From the NCBI GenBank assembly GCA_965279355.1, contig OZ257155.1:2046001-2110000 (forward strand): a DNA stretch of 64,000 nt. Direction: 5' to 3'. Source of the DNA: G965279355 sp965279355 (GTDB lineage: Bacteria > Pseudomonadota > Alphaproteobacteria > CACIAM-22H2). The notes beneath the pieces are model-generated. The model saw nothing but the letters and a program-made list of their open reading frames with translations. It was not told the origin of the DNA and searched no databases. The translations under genes and the position numbers were made by a program. Each line of letters begins with the position of its first letter. Position 1 is the first letter of the stretch. This document shows, piece by piece, positions 1 through 8,269 of this stretch.

Positions 1-1
1 A

Positions 2-421
2 ATCAGGGGCACCCTGCGCGGCCTTCACTTTCAAAGCGCGCCGCACCGCGAGGCGAAAGTCATTGCCTGCGCGCGCGGCGCGATCTTCGACGTGATCGTC
101 GACCTTCGTCCGGATTCAGCAACCTACCGGCAGTGGCGCGCATACGAGTTGACCGCGGAATCGCATCGCATGCTTTATGTGCCTGAGGATTTCGCGCACG
201 GATTTCAGACACTCTCCGACGATACCGAGGTCACCTACATGATCTCCGGTTTCCATGTCCCTGAAGCCGCGCGCGGTATCCGGTATGACGATCCCGCGCT
301 GAATGTGAATTGGCCGTTGCCGGTCAGCAGGATTTCCTCTGCCGACCGGTCATGGCCGACCATGGATGGCCTAGCCGGCCTCTCCTTTGCCAGATCAACA
401 GTCCAAAACGCCGCGAGGTAG
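2..421 (+). CDS. dTDP-4-dehydrorhamnose 3,5-epimerase family protein (5'-truncated)
   Basis: C-terminal part of an RmlC-like cupin epimerase; the frame is open from base 2 and the true start lies upstream of the window. The visible N-terminal end contains RGLHFQ, the conserved RmlC segment with the catalytic histidine, followed by the REAKVIACARGAIFDVIVDL strand pattern and the YVPEDFAHGFQTL segment typical of the cupin core. Family members epimerise dTDP-4-keto-6-deoxy sugars at C3 and/or C5. It ends 2 nt before the next gene, a sugar C-methyltransferase, which suggests joint work on a branched deoxysugar for surface glycan. The exact substrate cannot be told from the fragment. Confidence 0.85.
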   Translation: MRGTLRGLHFQSAPHREAKVIACARGAIFDVIVDLRPDSATYRQWRAYELTAESHRMLYVPEDFAHGFQTLSDDTEVTYMISGFHVPEAARGIRYDDPALNVNWPLPVSRISSADRSWPTMDGLAGLSFARSTVQNAAR

Positions 422-423
422 CG

Positions 424-1710
424 ATGACCCAGATGACGCTTCCGAAAGAACTTGTGAAAGGCGATGTCAATCTTGGCCCCAGCCGGCCGTGCCGGTCCTG
501 CGGGGCCCAGCTGAGCCACACCTTCGTGGATCTCGGAATGTCGCCGCTGGCCAATTCGAATATCGAACCGCACCAGCTTCACCAGATGGAGCCGTTCTAT
601 CCGCTGCACGCCTATGTGTGCGAGGAATGTTTCCTGGTCCAGCTCGAGCAGTTCGAGACCCCGGATCGCATTTTCAGCGACTACGTGTATCTGTCTTCCT
701 ACTCGGAAAGCTGGGTGCAGCACGCCAAGAAGTACGTCGAGGCGATCTCCGAACGTCTGGGTCTGAACCAGCGCAGCCGGGTCGTCGAAATCGCCAGCAA
801 TGACGGCTATCTTCTGCAGTTCTTCGTCAACAAAGGCATCCCGGCCCTGGGCGTCGAGCCCGCCGCCAACGTCGCGAAGATCGCCGTAGAGAAGGGTATC
901 CCCACCCATGTGAAGTTCTTCGGCACGGAAACAGCGCGGTCACTGGTCGGCGACGGTATCAAGGCCGATCTGATCATCGGCAACAACGTGCTGGCCCATG
1001 TTCCGGCGCTGAACGACTTTGTCGCCGGCCTGAACATCCTGCTCGGGGAACGCGGGGTGGTCACGATGGAGTTTCCGCACCTGCTGCAGCTGATGGAACA
1101 CCATCAGTTCGACACCATCTATCACGAGCATTTCTCGTATTTCTCGCTGCTCGCCGTCAGCAAGGTGTTCGCGCGCCACAAGCTGACGATCTTCGACGTG
1201 GACGAACTGCCGACCCATGGTGGCTCAATCCGGATCTACGCAGCACATGCCGCTGACACCACGCACAAGGTCACGGAGAACGTCACCAAGCTGCTGCAGC
1301 GGGAGACCGAACGTGCCTTCAACACCCTGGATCCTTACCTGGCCTTCGCGCGCAAGGCGGAAACCTCGAAGCAGGAGCTCCTCTCCTTCCTGATTGCCGA
1401 GAAGCAGCGTGGCAAGTCGATTGTCGGTTACGGTGCGCCCGCCAAGGGCAACACGCTGCTGAACTATTGCGGCGTCCGGCATGATTTCATCGACTATGTC
1501 GTCGATCTCAACCCGCTGAAGCAGGGCCGCTATCTGCCCGGCACCCATATCCCGATCTTCAGCCCGGACCGAATCAAGGAAACCAGGCCCGACTATCTGC
1601 TGCTGCTGCCGTGGAATCTCCGCGACGAGATCATGAAGCAGACGTCGTTCGTCCGCGACTGGGGCTGCCGCTTCATCACACCGCTCCCGGAAGTCCGGGT
1701 CTACTCCTGA
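424..1710 (+). CDS. Zinc-binding class I SAM-dependent C-methyltransferase (sugar C-methyltransferase type)
   Basis: 428 aa. It has the architecture of NDP-hexose C-methyltransferases (TylC3/NovU type). An N-terminal zinc motif CRSCG (C23, C26) is paired with CEEC (C66, C69). A Rossmann SAM-binding core follows around residues 115-215 (VVEIASNDGYLLQ). The C-terminal domain carries the GYGAPAKGNTLLNY segment. I chose the ATG at 424, 2 nt after the upstream epimerase stop; a longer in-frame reading overlaps that gene and lacks support. The coupling implies a C-methyl-branched deoxysugar, though the specific sugar is inferred only. Confidence 0.85.
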   Translation: MTQMTLPKELVKGDVNLGPSRPCRSCGAQLSHTFVDLGMSPLANSNIEPHQLHQMEPFYPLHAYVCEECFLVQLEQFETPDRIFSDYVYLSSYSESWVQHAKKYVEAISERLGLNQRSRVVEIASNDGYLLQFFVNKGIPALGVEPAANVAKIAVEKGIPTHVKFFGTETARSLVGDGIKADLIIGNNVLAHVPALNDFVAGLNILLGERGVVTMEFPHLLQLMEHHQFDTIYHEHFSYFSLLAVSKVFARHKLTIFDVDELPTHGGSIRIYAAHAADTTHKVTENVTKLLQRETERAFNTLDPYLAFARKAETSKQELLSFLIAEKQRGKSIVGYGAPAKGNTLLNYCGVRHDFIDYVVDLNPLKQGRYLPGTHIPIFSPDRIKETRPDYLLLLPWNLRDEIMKQTSFVRDWGCRFITPLPEVRVYS

Positions 1711-1738
1711 ACATTCTCCGGAAGCACCCCCGCTCCAA

Positions 1739-1761
1739 CCCTCCCCCATAAAGGGGGAGGG
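1739..1761. repeat. Perfect 9-bp GC hairpin, REP-like or terminator
   Basis: Arms 1739-1747 (ccctccccc) and 1753-1761 (gggggaggg) are perfect reverse complements around a 5-nt loop. The 3' side is followed by agtttcttt, so it may terminate the epimerase/methyltransferase unit. The G-run and C-run composition also resembles short dispersed palindromes common between genes in alphaproteobacteria. Confidence 0.55.
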
Positions 1762-1898
1762 AGTTTCTTTCTGGTGCTGTCGCCTGACCGCCGCTCCCTT
1801 CTTCGGGGTGCGCAATCTCCCTGGAAATGATAGGCAAGGTCAGCGCCTGACCCGGCGGGGGTTCTTCCCCTGACGCAAGGGCCGTCAGGGATTGTTCC

Positions 1899-3443
1899 GT
1901 GTCTTTGCCCTCTCCGCCGCCGCCGCTTCCGACCTCCACCAGCTTCACCCACCGGGAGACGATCGTCATCCTGCTGGGGCTGTCGTTCTGCATGTTCCTG
2001 GCCGCGCTCGATCAAACCATCGTAGCGGTCGCGGTGCCGCAGATGGCTGCCGACCTGCACGGTGTCGAGTTGCTGTCCTGGATCATGTCGGCCTATCTGC
2101 TGACCTCGACCGCCGCCACGCCGATTTACGGCAAGCTGTCGGATCTCTATGGCCGGCGGATCATGCTGCAGATCGCTCTGGTCATCTTCTTCGCCGCCTC
2201 CGCAATGAGCGCGCTGGCGAGCAGCATGGGCGAACTGATCCTGTTCCGCGCCCTGATGGGCGTTGGCGGCGGCGGTCTGATTTCGATGTCGCATGCCGCG
2301 ATCGCGGATGTTGTGTCGCCGCGCCAGCGCGGTCGCTATCAGGCCTATATCGCGGCATCCTTCGCGATATCCGGTGTTGTGGGTCCGCTGCTCGGCGGCC
2401 TTTTTATCGAGCATCTGAGCTGGCGTTTTGTTTTCTGGATCAATATTCCGCTGGGACTCATCGCCCTTTACGCGTCGCACAGGACCCTTGCCGCCCTTAC
2501 GGCGCAGCGGATGCGCCACCGCATCGATTATATCGGCGCCATCCTTATCGTCTCCGCTGTCTGCTGCGCGCTGATGGTCACGACGATGGGCGGCATCCAG
2601 CTTCCGTGGACATCATGGCAGATTGTCGCTCTCACCGTCGCCGCAGTCGTTCTTTTTTGTCTGTGTGTCGTGCACGAACGGATGACGGCGGAACCGATCC
2701 TCCCTCCCCGTCTGTTCTCCAACATGACTTTTGTTCTGTGCAACGCGCTGAATCTGCTCATCGCTGCGGTGTCTCTGGGGGGCGTCGTTCTGGTCCTGCT
2801 GTTCCTGCAGATGTCGTACCGTCTGCCGGGCAGCGAAGCCGCCGTGCTCATCATTCCGATGACCGCGATGATCACGATCGCATCGATTGCCTGCGGACGC
2901 CTCATGGCAGCCAGCGGCCGCTACAAGATTTTTCCCGTCTTCGGTACGGCGCTGACCGGCACCAGCATGCTGCTGATGGCCTTCCTGTCCGAAAATGCGG
3001 CAATCCCCACCATCGCGATCCTGATCGCGCTGGCCGGAATCGGCATGGGGCTCGTCGGCCCGGTCACCATCGTCGTGATCCAGAATTCGGTCGAACTTCG
3101 GGATGTGGGAACCGCGACCTCGTCCGTATCCTTCTTCCGCTCGCTCGGCGGCGCCTGCGGCGTGGCGCTGCTCACAGCCGTACTGATCGCCAGCCTCGAG
3201 GCGTTTGTCCCCGCCATTCCGGGCCATGAGGTGCTGGGCGCCAACCCCGGCCTGCAGCTGATCCGCGCCGGATCGACGGCAATCGGTCTGGCGCCGGCGG
3301 CAATCCAGCCGCTGGTCGCCGGCGCCATTGCCGACGCGTTTCAGGTTGTGTTTTTCGTCGCGGCGGCGATCGCCTATCTCGGCCTCATTGCCGGACTGCT
3401 GTTGACCGAAGCACCGCTCAAGACAGGTAAGGCCGCCGACTAA
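1899..3443 (+). CDS. MFS transporter, DHA2 (EmrB/QacA-like) family, 14 TM
   Basis: 514 aa integral membrane protein starting at GTG 1899 with a Pro/Ser-rich cytoplasmic N-terminus. TM1 carries the DHA2 motif ALDQTIVAVAVPQMAADL. The loop after TM2 has the MFS motif GKLSDLYGRR, and the segment at about residues 145-160 (ISGVVGPLLGG) matches the antiporter motif C. The length and about 14 hydrophobic segments fit proton-driven multidrug exporters; the substrate is unknown. No periplasmic adaptor gene sits beside it. It converges on another MFS gene with only 6 nt between stops. Confidence 0.9.
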   Translation: MSLPSPPPPLPTSTSFTHRETIVILLGLSFCMFLAALDQTIVAVAVPQMAADLHGVELLSWIMSAYLLTSTAATPIYGKLSDLYGRRIMLQIALVIFFAASAMSALASSMGELILFRALMGVGGGGLISMSHAAIADVVSPRQRGRYQAYIAASFAISGVVGPLLGGLFIEHLSWRFVFWINIPLGLIALYASHRTLAALTAQRMRHRIDYIGAILIVSAVCCALMVTTMGGIQLPWTSWQIVALTVAAVVLFCLCVVHERMTAEPILPPRLFSNMTFVLCNALNLLIAAVSLGGVVLVLLFLQMSYRLPGSEAAVLIIPMTAMITIASIACGRLMAASGRYKIFPVFGTALTGTSMLLMAFLSENAAIPTIAILIALAGIGMGLVGPVTIVVIQNSVELRDVGTATSSVSFFRSLGGACGVALLTAVLIASLEAFVPAIPGHEVLGANPGLQLIRAGSTAIGLAPAAIQPLVAGAIADAFQVVFFVAAAIAYLGLIAGLLLTEAPLKTGKAAD

Positions 3444-3449
3444 CGGTTT

Positions 3450-4697
3450 TCAAGCGGCTGCGCCCTGCTCCGCCTGCACACGAGGGGTCGGGCGGTCGCT
3501 CATCATCAGCTGGAGACCGCCGGCGAACACGCCGATCAGCACGCCAAGCTGCCAGGCCAGATCGTACGATCCGAGTGCGTCGTAGATCAGTCCACCGCCC
3601 CATGCGCCGATGAAAGAGCCAACCTGATGGCTCATAAAGGCAACACCGGTGAGTGTTGCCAGATAGCGGATGCCGAAGATCTGCGCGACGAGGCCGTTGA
3701 CCAGCGGAACCACACCGAGCCAGAGCAGGCCCATTGCCGACGCGAACAACAATGTCGAAAATTGGCTCGCGGGCAGCATGAAATAGGTCGCGATAATCGC
3801 TGTGCGCAGCAGATAGACGAAACCCAACAGACGGCGGCGGGAGTAGCGGTCACCCAGCCAGCCAAACAGCCAGGAGCCGAGAATGTTGAAGCCGCCGATC
3901 AGCGCCAGCGCCTGCGCGCTGACCATCGGATCAAGGCCGCAAATGGCGAGGTACGTCGGCAGATGCGTGACGATAAAGATGAGCTGCAGACCGCACACGA
4001 AGAACGCGATCGACATCATTATATAGCCGCTATGCCGACCAGCCTCGCCCAACGCATTGGAGAGGGACTGAGCCGGTCCATCGGACCCAGACATCGGAAC
4101 CTTATCTGCCCCACCGGCAAACCATGCTGCCGGAATCATTGCCGCCGCAAGGGCGATAAAGGCAATCAAGGCCAAGCGCCAACCATCAGCGGCAATCACC
4201 CCCTGGGCCAACGGGGCTGCAATGAAGCTGCCGACCGAACCGGCAGCGGAGATAAAGCCGAATGCCGCGCTCCAGCGCGCGCGGCTGACGACCTTCGAAG
4301 CGACCTTGGCGGCAACGCTGACACTGACCGCACCCATTGAGACTCCGATCAGGATGCCCAGGCCGAGAATGATCATCACCGGCCCGGTTGCCATGGCGGT
4401 CACGGCAAGCCCCGCCGCATAGCACGTCGCCCCAACCAGGGTGATCCAGCGCGAGCCGAACCGGTCGACCAGAGCGCCCGTCACCGGCTGGGTGAAACCC
4501 CAGATCAGATTCTGCAGCGCGATCGCGAAGGCAAAGTCCGATGCCGACATGCCAAGCTCGGCATTGATCGGCGTCATGAACAGGCCGAAGGCCTGACGCA
4601 TGCCAAAGCCAAGCGAGATCATGACCGACGCGCCGGCAATCACGGCGTAACACTGCGCGCGCGTCACTTGCGCGTTATGGAAGGGTACGGCTGTCAT
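3450..4697 (-). CDS. MFS transporter, 12 TM (OFA/monocarboxylate-like)
   Basis: 415 aa, about 12 hydrophobic segments. Early segments contain GMRQAFGLFMTPI and the loop motif GALVDRFGSRW (MFS motif A), typical of MFS carriers annotated near catabolic genes for organic acids and aromatics. It is the last gene of a minus-strand operon with a Bug binding protein, a DUF3237 protein and a carotenoid oxygenase (30 nt from the previous gene), so it probably moves a substrate or product of that pathway. The substrate is unassigned. Confidence 0.88.
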   Translation of the reverse strand: MTAVPFHNAQVTRAQCYAVIAGASVMISLGFGMRQAFGLFMTPINAELGMSASDFAFAIALQNLIWGFTQPVTGALVDRFGSRWITLVGATCYAAGLAVTAMATGPVMIILGLGILIGVSMGAVSVSVAAKVASKVVSRARWSAAFGFISAAGSVGSFIAAPLAQGVIAADGWRLALIAFIALAAAMIPAAWFAGGADKVPMSGSDGPAQSLSNALGEAGRHSGYIMMSIAFFVCGLQLIFIVTHLPTYLAICGLDPMVSAQALALIGGFNILGSWLFGWLGDRYSRRRLLGFVYLLRTAIIATYFMLPASQFSTLLFASAMGLLWLGVVPLVNGLVAQIFGIRYLATLTGVAFMSHQVGSFIGAWGGGLIYDALGSYDLAWQLGVLIGVFAGGLQLMMSDRPTPRVQAEQGAAA

Positions 4698-4727
4698 GGT
4701 CGTGTGTTCCTGGTACCGGGCCGACGA

Positions 4728-5708
4728 TCAGTTCGGCTTGATGTTGTTCCGCTTGATGATCGCGCCGAGCCGCTCGTAGTCAGCCACCATCAGCGCCTTG
4801 AACTCGGCGCCCGTCGATTCACGATGAATATAGCCTTCCTCGACGATGCGCTTCTGGATCTCCGGATCGCGGCCGGCCTTCTGGAACTCCACGCGCAGCC
4901 GGTCGACGACGGCCGGAGGCGTGCCCTTGGTGGTGGTGATCCCGAACCAGGTGTCGAGATTGATGTTCGAATAACCGGCTTCGGCGAAGGTCGGCACGTT
5001 CGGCAGCAGCGGTGAGCGCTTGTCGTCCGTGATCGCCAGCGGACGCAGCTTGTCGAGATTGGCGCGCAGCTGCGAATAGCTGGGCCAGCCGAACTCGACC
5101 TCGCCCGCCAGCAGCGCAGCCAACATCAGCGGGCCGCCACGATAACCCACGTGCACCATCGTGCCGCCGCTGGCTTCCCTGAAGAGCTCGCCCATCAGAT
5201 GCATGGGTGAACCCGGACTTGGCGAACCGTAGCTCAGGCCCTGGCCCTGCTTGGAGCGGGCGACCAGATCCTGAACCGACATGATCGGACTGCTGGTCCG
5301 GACCGCAAGAAAGACCGGAAACGAGAAGAGCGTCGTCACCGGTTCGAAATCGTTGATCGGGTCAAACGGAAGAGTCTGAATGTGCGGGTTAATCGTGTGC
5401 ATGCCGCCGAGCGCCAGCATAATCGTGTGGCCGTCGGGGCGCGCCTGAACGAGCGCCTGCGCGGCAATGGCGCCGCCGGCACCCGCCTTCACTTCCAGCA
5501 ACACCGGCTGGCCGACGGCGCGCTGCACCCGCTCGCCGTACATGCGCGCCAGGGTATCGAGCACGCCGCCCGGCTGGTTGCCGTAAAGGAACGTGATCGG
5601 CCGTGTCGGCCATTGCTGGGCCTGCGCCGCCTGCTGTGCCTGAAAAGAAAAGACGCTCAGCGCCACTGCGGCGACGGCCGCAACGCGGCCCAGTATCGTT
5701 TTTGTCAT
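4728..5708 (-). CDS. Tripartite tricarboxylate transporter substrate-binding protein (Bug family)
   Basis: 326 aa periplasmic solute-binding protein. A Sec signal peptide covers about residues 1-31 (hydrophobic AAVAAVALSVFSF, cleavage near AQAQQ-W). The mature part starts with WPTRPITFLYGNQPGGVLD and has the family's loop VGYRGGPLMLAALLAGEVEFGW and the PNVPTFAEAGY segment. Bug proteins capture carboxylates or related small molecules for TctAB-type carriers, but no tctA/tctB is present here, so it is either an orphan receptor or pairs with the adjacent MFS carrier or a distant TctAB. It is third in the carotenoid oxygenase operon. Confidence 0.92.
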   Translation of the reverse strand: MTKTILGRVAAVAAVALSVFSFQAQQAAQAQQWPTRPITFLYGNQPGGVLDTLARMYGERVQRAVGQPVLLEVKAGAGGAIAAQALVQARPDGHTIMLALGGMHTINPHIQTLPFDPINDFEPVTTLFSFPVFLAVRTSSPIMSVQDLVARSKQGQGLSYGSPSPGSPMHLMGELFREASGGTMVHVGYRGGPLMLAALLAGEVEFGWPSYSQLRANLDKLRPLAITDDKRSPLLPNVPTFAEAGYSNINLDTWFGITTTKGTPPAVVDRLRVEFQKAGRDPEIQKRIVEEGYIHRESTGAEFKALMVADYERLGAIIKRNNIKPN

Positions 5709-5734
5709 CGGCGTTTTCCTCGGCTGTGCTGTTG

Positions 5735-6181
5735 TTATTTGACGGCGTAGTAGGTGAAGATCGTGTGGTCGGGATCGGCTCGCCGCTCGCCCTTGCCGAC
5801 GATGACGGTGCGCGTCAGCCAGTCATGCGGACCGACCGGCGCATCGAAGGTCGGGGTCATCGCGAAATAGGTCGGCTGAAACTCTTTCGAGCCGGGCGTG
5901 CGGTATAGATAGCCGCGGTTCTGGATGTAGATCGGCGAGCCGTCGGAGGCTTCCAGCATGTAATGGGCGTTGATCTCCATCACGCCGTCGGCCCGCATCA
6001 GCCCCCAATCGGCGCCGCTGGCCGGTAGGACCCTGCCCTGCAGCATCGGCCCCTCAACCGTCCCGCCGGCGACGGAGACATAACCCCGGCCGCCCCGCGG
6101 CGTCGGCGGAAAGATCACCCGGTCCCGGAAATCGATGCGGACCTGGAACGCGAACTGGAGGTCGATCGTCGGAAGGCTCAT
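5735..6181 (-). CDS. DUF3237 domain-containing protein
   Basis: 148 aa, one DUF3237 domain spanning the protein. Visible family features are the glycine-rich RGYVSVAGGTVEGPMLQGRV segment, the LMRADGVMEINAHYMLEASDG strand pair, and the C-terminal PTFDAPVGPHDWLTRTVIVG. The function of DUF3237 is unknown; the domain is a small beta-barrel often found beside aromatic-catabolism genes. The start overlaps the stop of the upstream carotenoid oxygenase gene by 4 nt (ATGA), so the two are translationally coupled and probably act in one pathway. Confidence 0.88.
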   Translation of the reverse strand: MSLPTIDLQFAFQVRIDFRDRVIFPPTPRGGRGYVSVAGGTVEGPMLQGRVLPASGADWGLMRADGVMEINAHYMLEASDGSPIYIQNRGYLYRTPGSKEFQPTYFAMTPTFDAPVGPHDWLTRTVIVGKGERRADPDHTIFTYYAVK

Positions 6182-7647
6182 TGCTGGGTCTTTTTCGTCG
6201 GGTTGAGCTGTTCGGCAGGCACCCAGTTGCCGTGCAGGCCCGGACGCAGGCGGAACGGTAGCCTGATCGTGGCCACCGGTCCATCGGTGACCCGCATGGC
6301 ATCGAGCACGACGACGTCGCAGCGCAGTTCTTCATAGCGGTTCACCACCGCCGCGATATAGCCCTCGCCCTCCGGCGCGTCGGCGCCGCGCGGAATGAAG
6401 ACCGGCTCCTGGAAGCCCGATGTCGGCCCGCAGAAATAGGACTCCGTTTTGCCCGTCGCATGGTCGACATGCGCCAGCGTGTTGAAGAACATTCCGCTGA
6501 TGCTGCCGCCCTTCAGGCTGAACGGCAGGCTGGGATCGTGCGCCGCCATGTAACCGTGTCGGTATGCCTCCATGGCATAGCGATCGTCGATGCGCGGGAA
6601 CTCGCCGGTGACCGGCGAGAGCTGAGTCTGTGTGAAGCCCTCGTCGTTGGAATCGAGATCGATCGTCCAGCGGCATAGCTTGGAGGCCGCCTTCTCGCGA
6701 TCGAACGGCGCGCCGTCGACATCGGGAAAGAAGGGAAACATGTTTCCTTCCGCGACCGGCATATCGAGATGGATCTTCCGCCCGTCGTTGAAGCCGTTCA
6801 TCACATGGCTGGCGAAACGATTGCCGCCCCTGAACCAGCGGAGGTCCTTGGCCGTGCCCTTGCGCGGTAGCACGCCGAGATAGATGTCCTTTTTGGTGTC
6901 GAACATGTAGTGGACGCCACCCGCCTTGAGCCGCTCCAGATCGCTGCAGATCGGGATGATCGGAAAGACGACGTAGTCGCGGGTGACCGCGAAGTCGTGG
7001 ATCATGCAGGTGTACGGAACCTTGATCCAGGTTTCGTGCGTGATGCGGCCTTCGGCATCCACGACATAGTAGGCCAGGTCTGGTGTCACCTCACCTTTGG
7101 CGCCGTAGCCGAAGCAGATCATCTCGCCGGTGCGGGGGTCGAATTTCGGATGAGCGGTGAAGGTCTTGCTGGTGAGCTTGCCGCCGAAATCCCAGTTGCC
7201 CGTCGTCTCCAGCGTCTGCGGGTCCATGGCAACCGGGGGGCTATCCTCTTTCAGGGCCAGCAACTGGCCGGCGTGAAAGACGATATTGGTGTTGGCGGTG
7301 CCGCGGATCTTGCCGGCGACGCTGGGATCGTCGGTATAGGGATTGCGATAGGTGCCAAACAGGGCCTTCCCGGCCTTGCGCTCCAGCTCGAATTTATCCG
7401 TGCGCACGTAGCGCGACTTGAACGAGGCGTGGCCGTTCTCGAAACGGAAGCTGGAAACCCAGCCATCGCCGTTGAAATAGATGTCGTTGCCCAGACGTGG
7501 CGGAAATTGCGGGTCGGGCGCCACGCGATAGAAGGTGCCGTTGATTTCGGCCGGCAGGGTGCCGTCGACATCGAGTTCGTGAATGTCGGTTTCGAAACGG
7601 CCCGGCATGTTGAAGCCGGTGTAGATCGGCAGATCGGGAAATCTCAT
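6178..7647 (-). CDS. Carotenoid oxygenase family protein (carotenoid/lignostilbene cleavage dioxygenase type)
   Basis: 489 aa from the chosen ATG at 7647; an in-frame reading from 7827 adds 60 residues that do not resemble the family N-terminus. The protein begins RFPDLPIYTGFNMPGRFE and EINGTFYRVAPDPQFPP, typical of bacterial CCD/LSD enzymes. All four iron-binding histidines are visible: H166 (FTAHPKFD), H217 (MIHDFA), H281 (FASHVMN) and H472 (GLHGNW). Such enzymes use non-haem Fe(II) to cleave a C=C bond of carotenoids, stilbenes or isoeugenol-like phenylpropenes. It is first in a four-gene operon with DUF3237, Bug and MFS genes, which suggests uptake and catabolism of an external aromatic. 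Confidence 0.9.
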   Translation of the reverse strand: MRFPDLPIYTGFNMPGRFETDIHELDVDGTLPAEINGTFYRVAPDPQFPPRLGNDIYFNGDGWVSSFRFENGHASFKSRYVRTDKFELERKAGKALFGTYRNPYTDDPSVAGKIRGTANTNIVFHAGQLLALKEDSPPVAMDPQTLETTGNWDFGGKLTSKTFTAHPKFDPRTGEMICFGYGAKGEVTPDLAYYVVDAEGRITHETWIKVPYTCMIHDFAVTRDYVVFPIIPICSDLERLKAGGVHYMFDTKKDIYLGVLPRKGTAKDLRWFRGGNRFASHVMNGFNDGRKIHLDMPVAEGNMFPFFPDVDGAPFDREKAASKLCRWTIDLDSNDEGFTQTQLSPVTGEFPRIDDRYAMEAYRHGYMAAHDPSLPFSLKGGSISGMFFNTLAHVDHATGKTESYFCGPTSGFQEPVFIPRGADAPEGEGYIAAVVNRYEELRCDVVVLDAMRVTDGPVATIRLPFRLRPGLHGNWVPAEQLNPTKKTQQ

Positions 7648-7824
7648 GACGTCATACTCGCTGGGCGTCGTGGTCGTCTGGAGTCCGGCTCTTGCGGTCG
7701 CCGGGACTGCTGAAGGAATAGCATGCCGGACGAAAACGGGCACGCGAGTCCCGCAGCCTCGGCGATTCCCGGAAAATAAACCGTTATTTGCGCCGCTTGG
7801 GGAGAAAAAAGGGAGCAAATACAG

Positions 7825-7850
7825 CACGGCTCAGGCCGTGTTGCCTTTTT
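7825..7850 (+). terminator. Orphan terminator-like hairpin upstream of the carotenoid oxygenase operon
   Basis: Stem cacggc (7825-7830) / gccgtg (7835-7840), loop tcag, then ttgccttttt. No plus-strand gene ends upstream of it. Read on the minus strand it lies in the probable leader of the carotenoid oxygenase operon, about 180 nt before the start codon, and is followed there by a T-rich stretch, so it could attenuate that transcript. Confidence 0.45.
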
Positions 7851-7906
7851 GCTGAGTCAATATTTTTCCCGATCACGATCCTGTTTAACCTACTACGTGC
7901 GAATGA

Positions 7907-7936
7907 TTGAAGATCGTCGCGGCGTCCTGATATGGT
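7907..7936 (+). promoter_or_regulatory. Possible sigma70 promoter for the 68-aa gene
   Basis: TTGAAG at 7907-7912 and TATGGT at 7931-7936 are separated by 18 nt and lie about 40 nt upstream of the ATG at 7976. Both hexamers match the consensus only partly. Confidence 0.3.
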
Positions 7937-7975
7937 GATGGCAGATTCGTCATCTTTCTTTGTCGGGACTTAACC

Positions 7976-8182
7976 ATGCGCTCAAAGATGTCCGCCGAAA
8001 TCGGAAAATCCTTCGCCGATCCGACCAACATTCACTATGTCTGGCGGGTTCAGGAGCATCTCGGCGACGGCACGCACGTGGTTCTGATTCGCGCGGGTGA
8101 ACCGTCGCGCCGCAAGACGGTCTCGTTGTGGGCGCTCAAGAACCGCCGTCTGTTCGTCCCGGTGGAACAGGAACTGGCCTGA
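7976..8182 (+). CDS. Small conserved-looking hypothetical protein (68 aa)
   Basis: 68 aa, basic, no membrane segment. It starts at ATG 7976; an internal ATG at residue 5 is an alternative start. The sequence has an alternating strand pattern (HYVWRVQEHLGDGTHVVLIRAG, then KTVSLWALKNRRLFVPV), suggesting a small beta-rich fold. It stands alone, has its own possible promoter and is followed by a strong terminator, which supports it being a real gene. I do not recognise the family. Confidence 0.65.
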   Translation: MRSKMSAEIGKSFADPTNIHYVWRVQEHLGDGTHVVLIRAGEPSRRKTVSLWALKNRRLFVPVEQELA

Positions 8183-8226
8183 CCGCGAGGCGCGTTCGCG
8201 CACCGAAAAATTCCAGCCGTAATCTG

Positions 8227-8260
8227 AAAACGCGGGCGCGCTGATCGGCCCGCGTTTTTT
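8227..8260. terminator. Rho-independent terminator, probably bidirectional
   Basis: Stem cgcgggc (8231-8237) / gcccgcg (8248-8254), with flanking AAAA pairing to TTTTTT. It lies between the convergent 68-aa gene and the alpha-hydroxy-acid oxidase gene and can serve both. Confidence 0.85.
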
Positions 8261-8269
8261 CTTGTCCGG

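Larger units (their letters stand above)
7648..7975. other. 328-bp intergenic region between divergent genes
   Basis: No convincing gene. It holds an orphan terminator-like hairpin (7825-7850), an AT-rich stretch around 7855-7910, and a possible promoter for the small downstream gene (7907-7936). It should also contain the promoter of the minus-strand carotenoid oxygenase operon, which I could not place. Confidence 0.6.

Noticed and set aside
7648..7827. 60-residue N-terminal extension of the carotenoid oxygenase
   Set aside because: Family proteins begin with the RFPD...YTGFN segment; the extension crosses the orphan hairpin and is not a plausible signal peptide.
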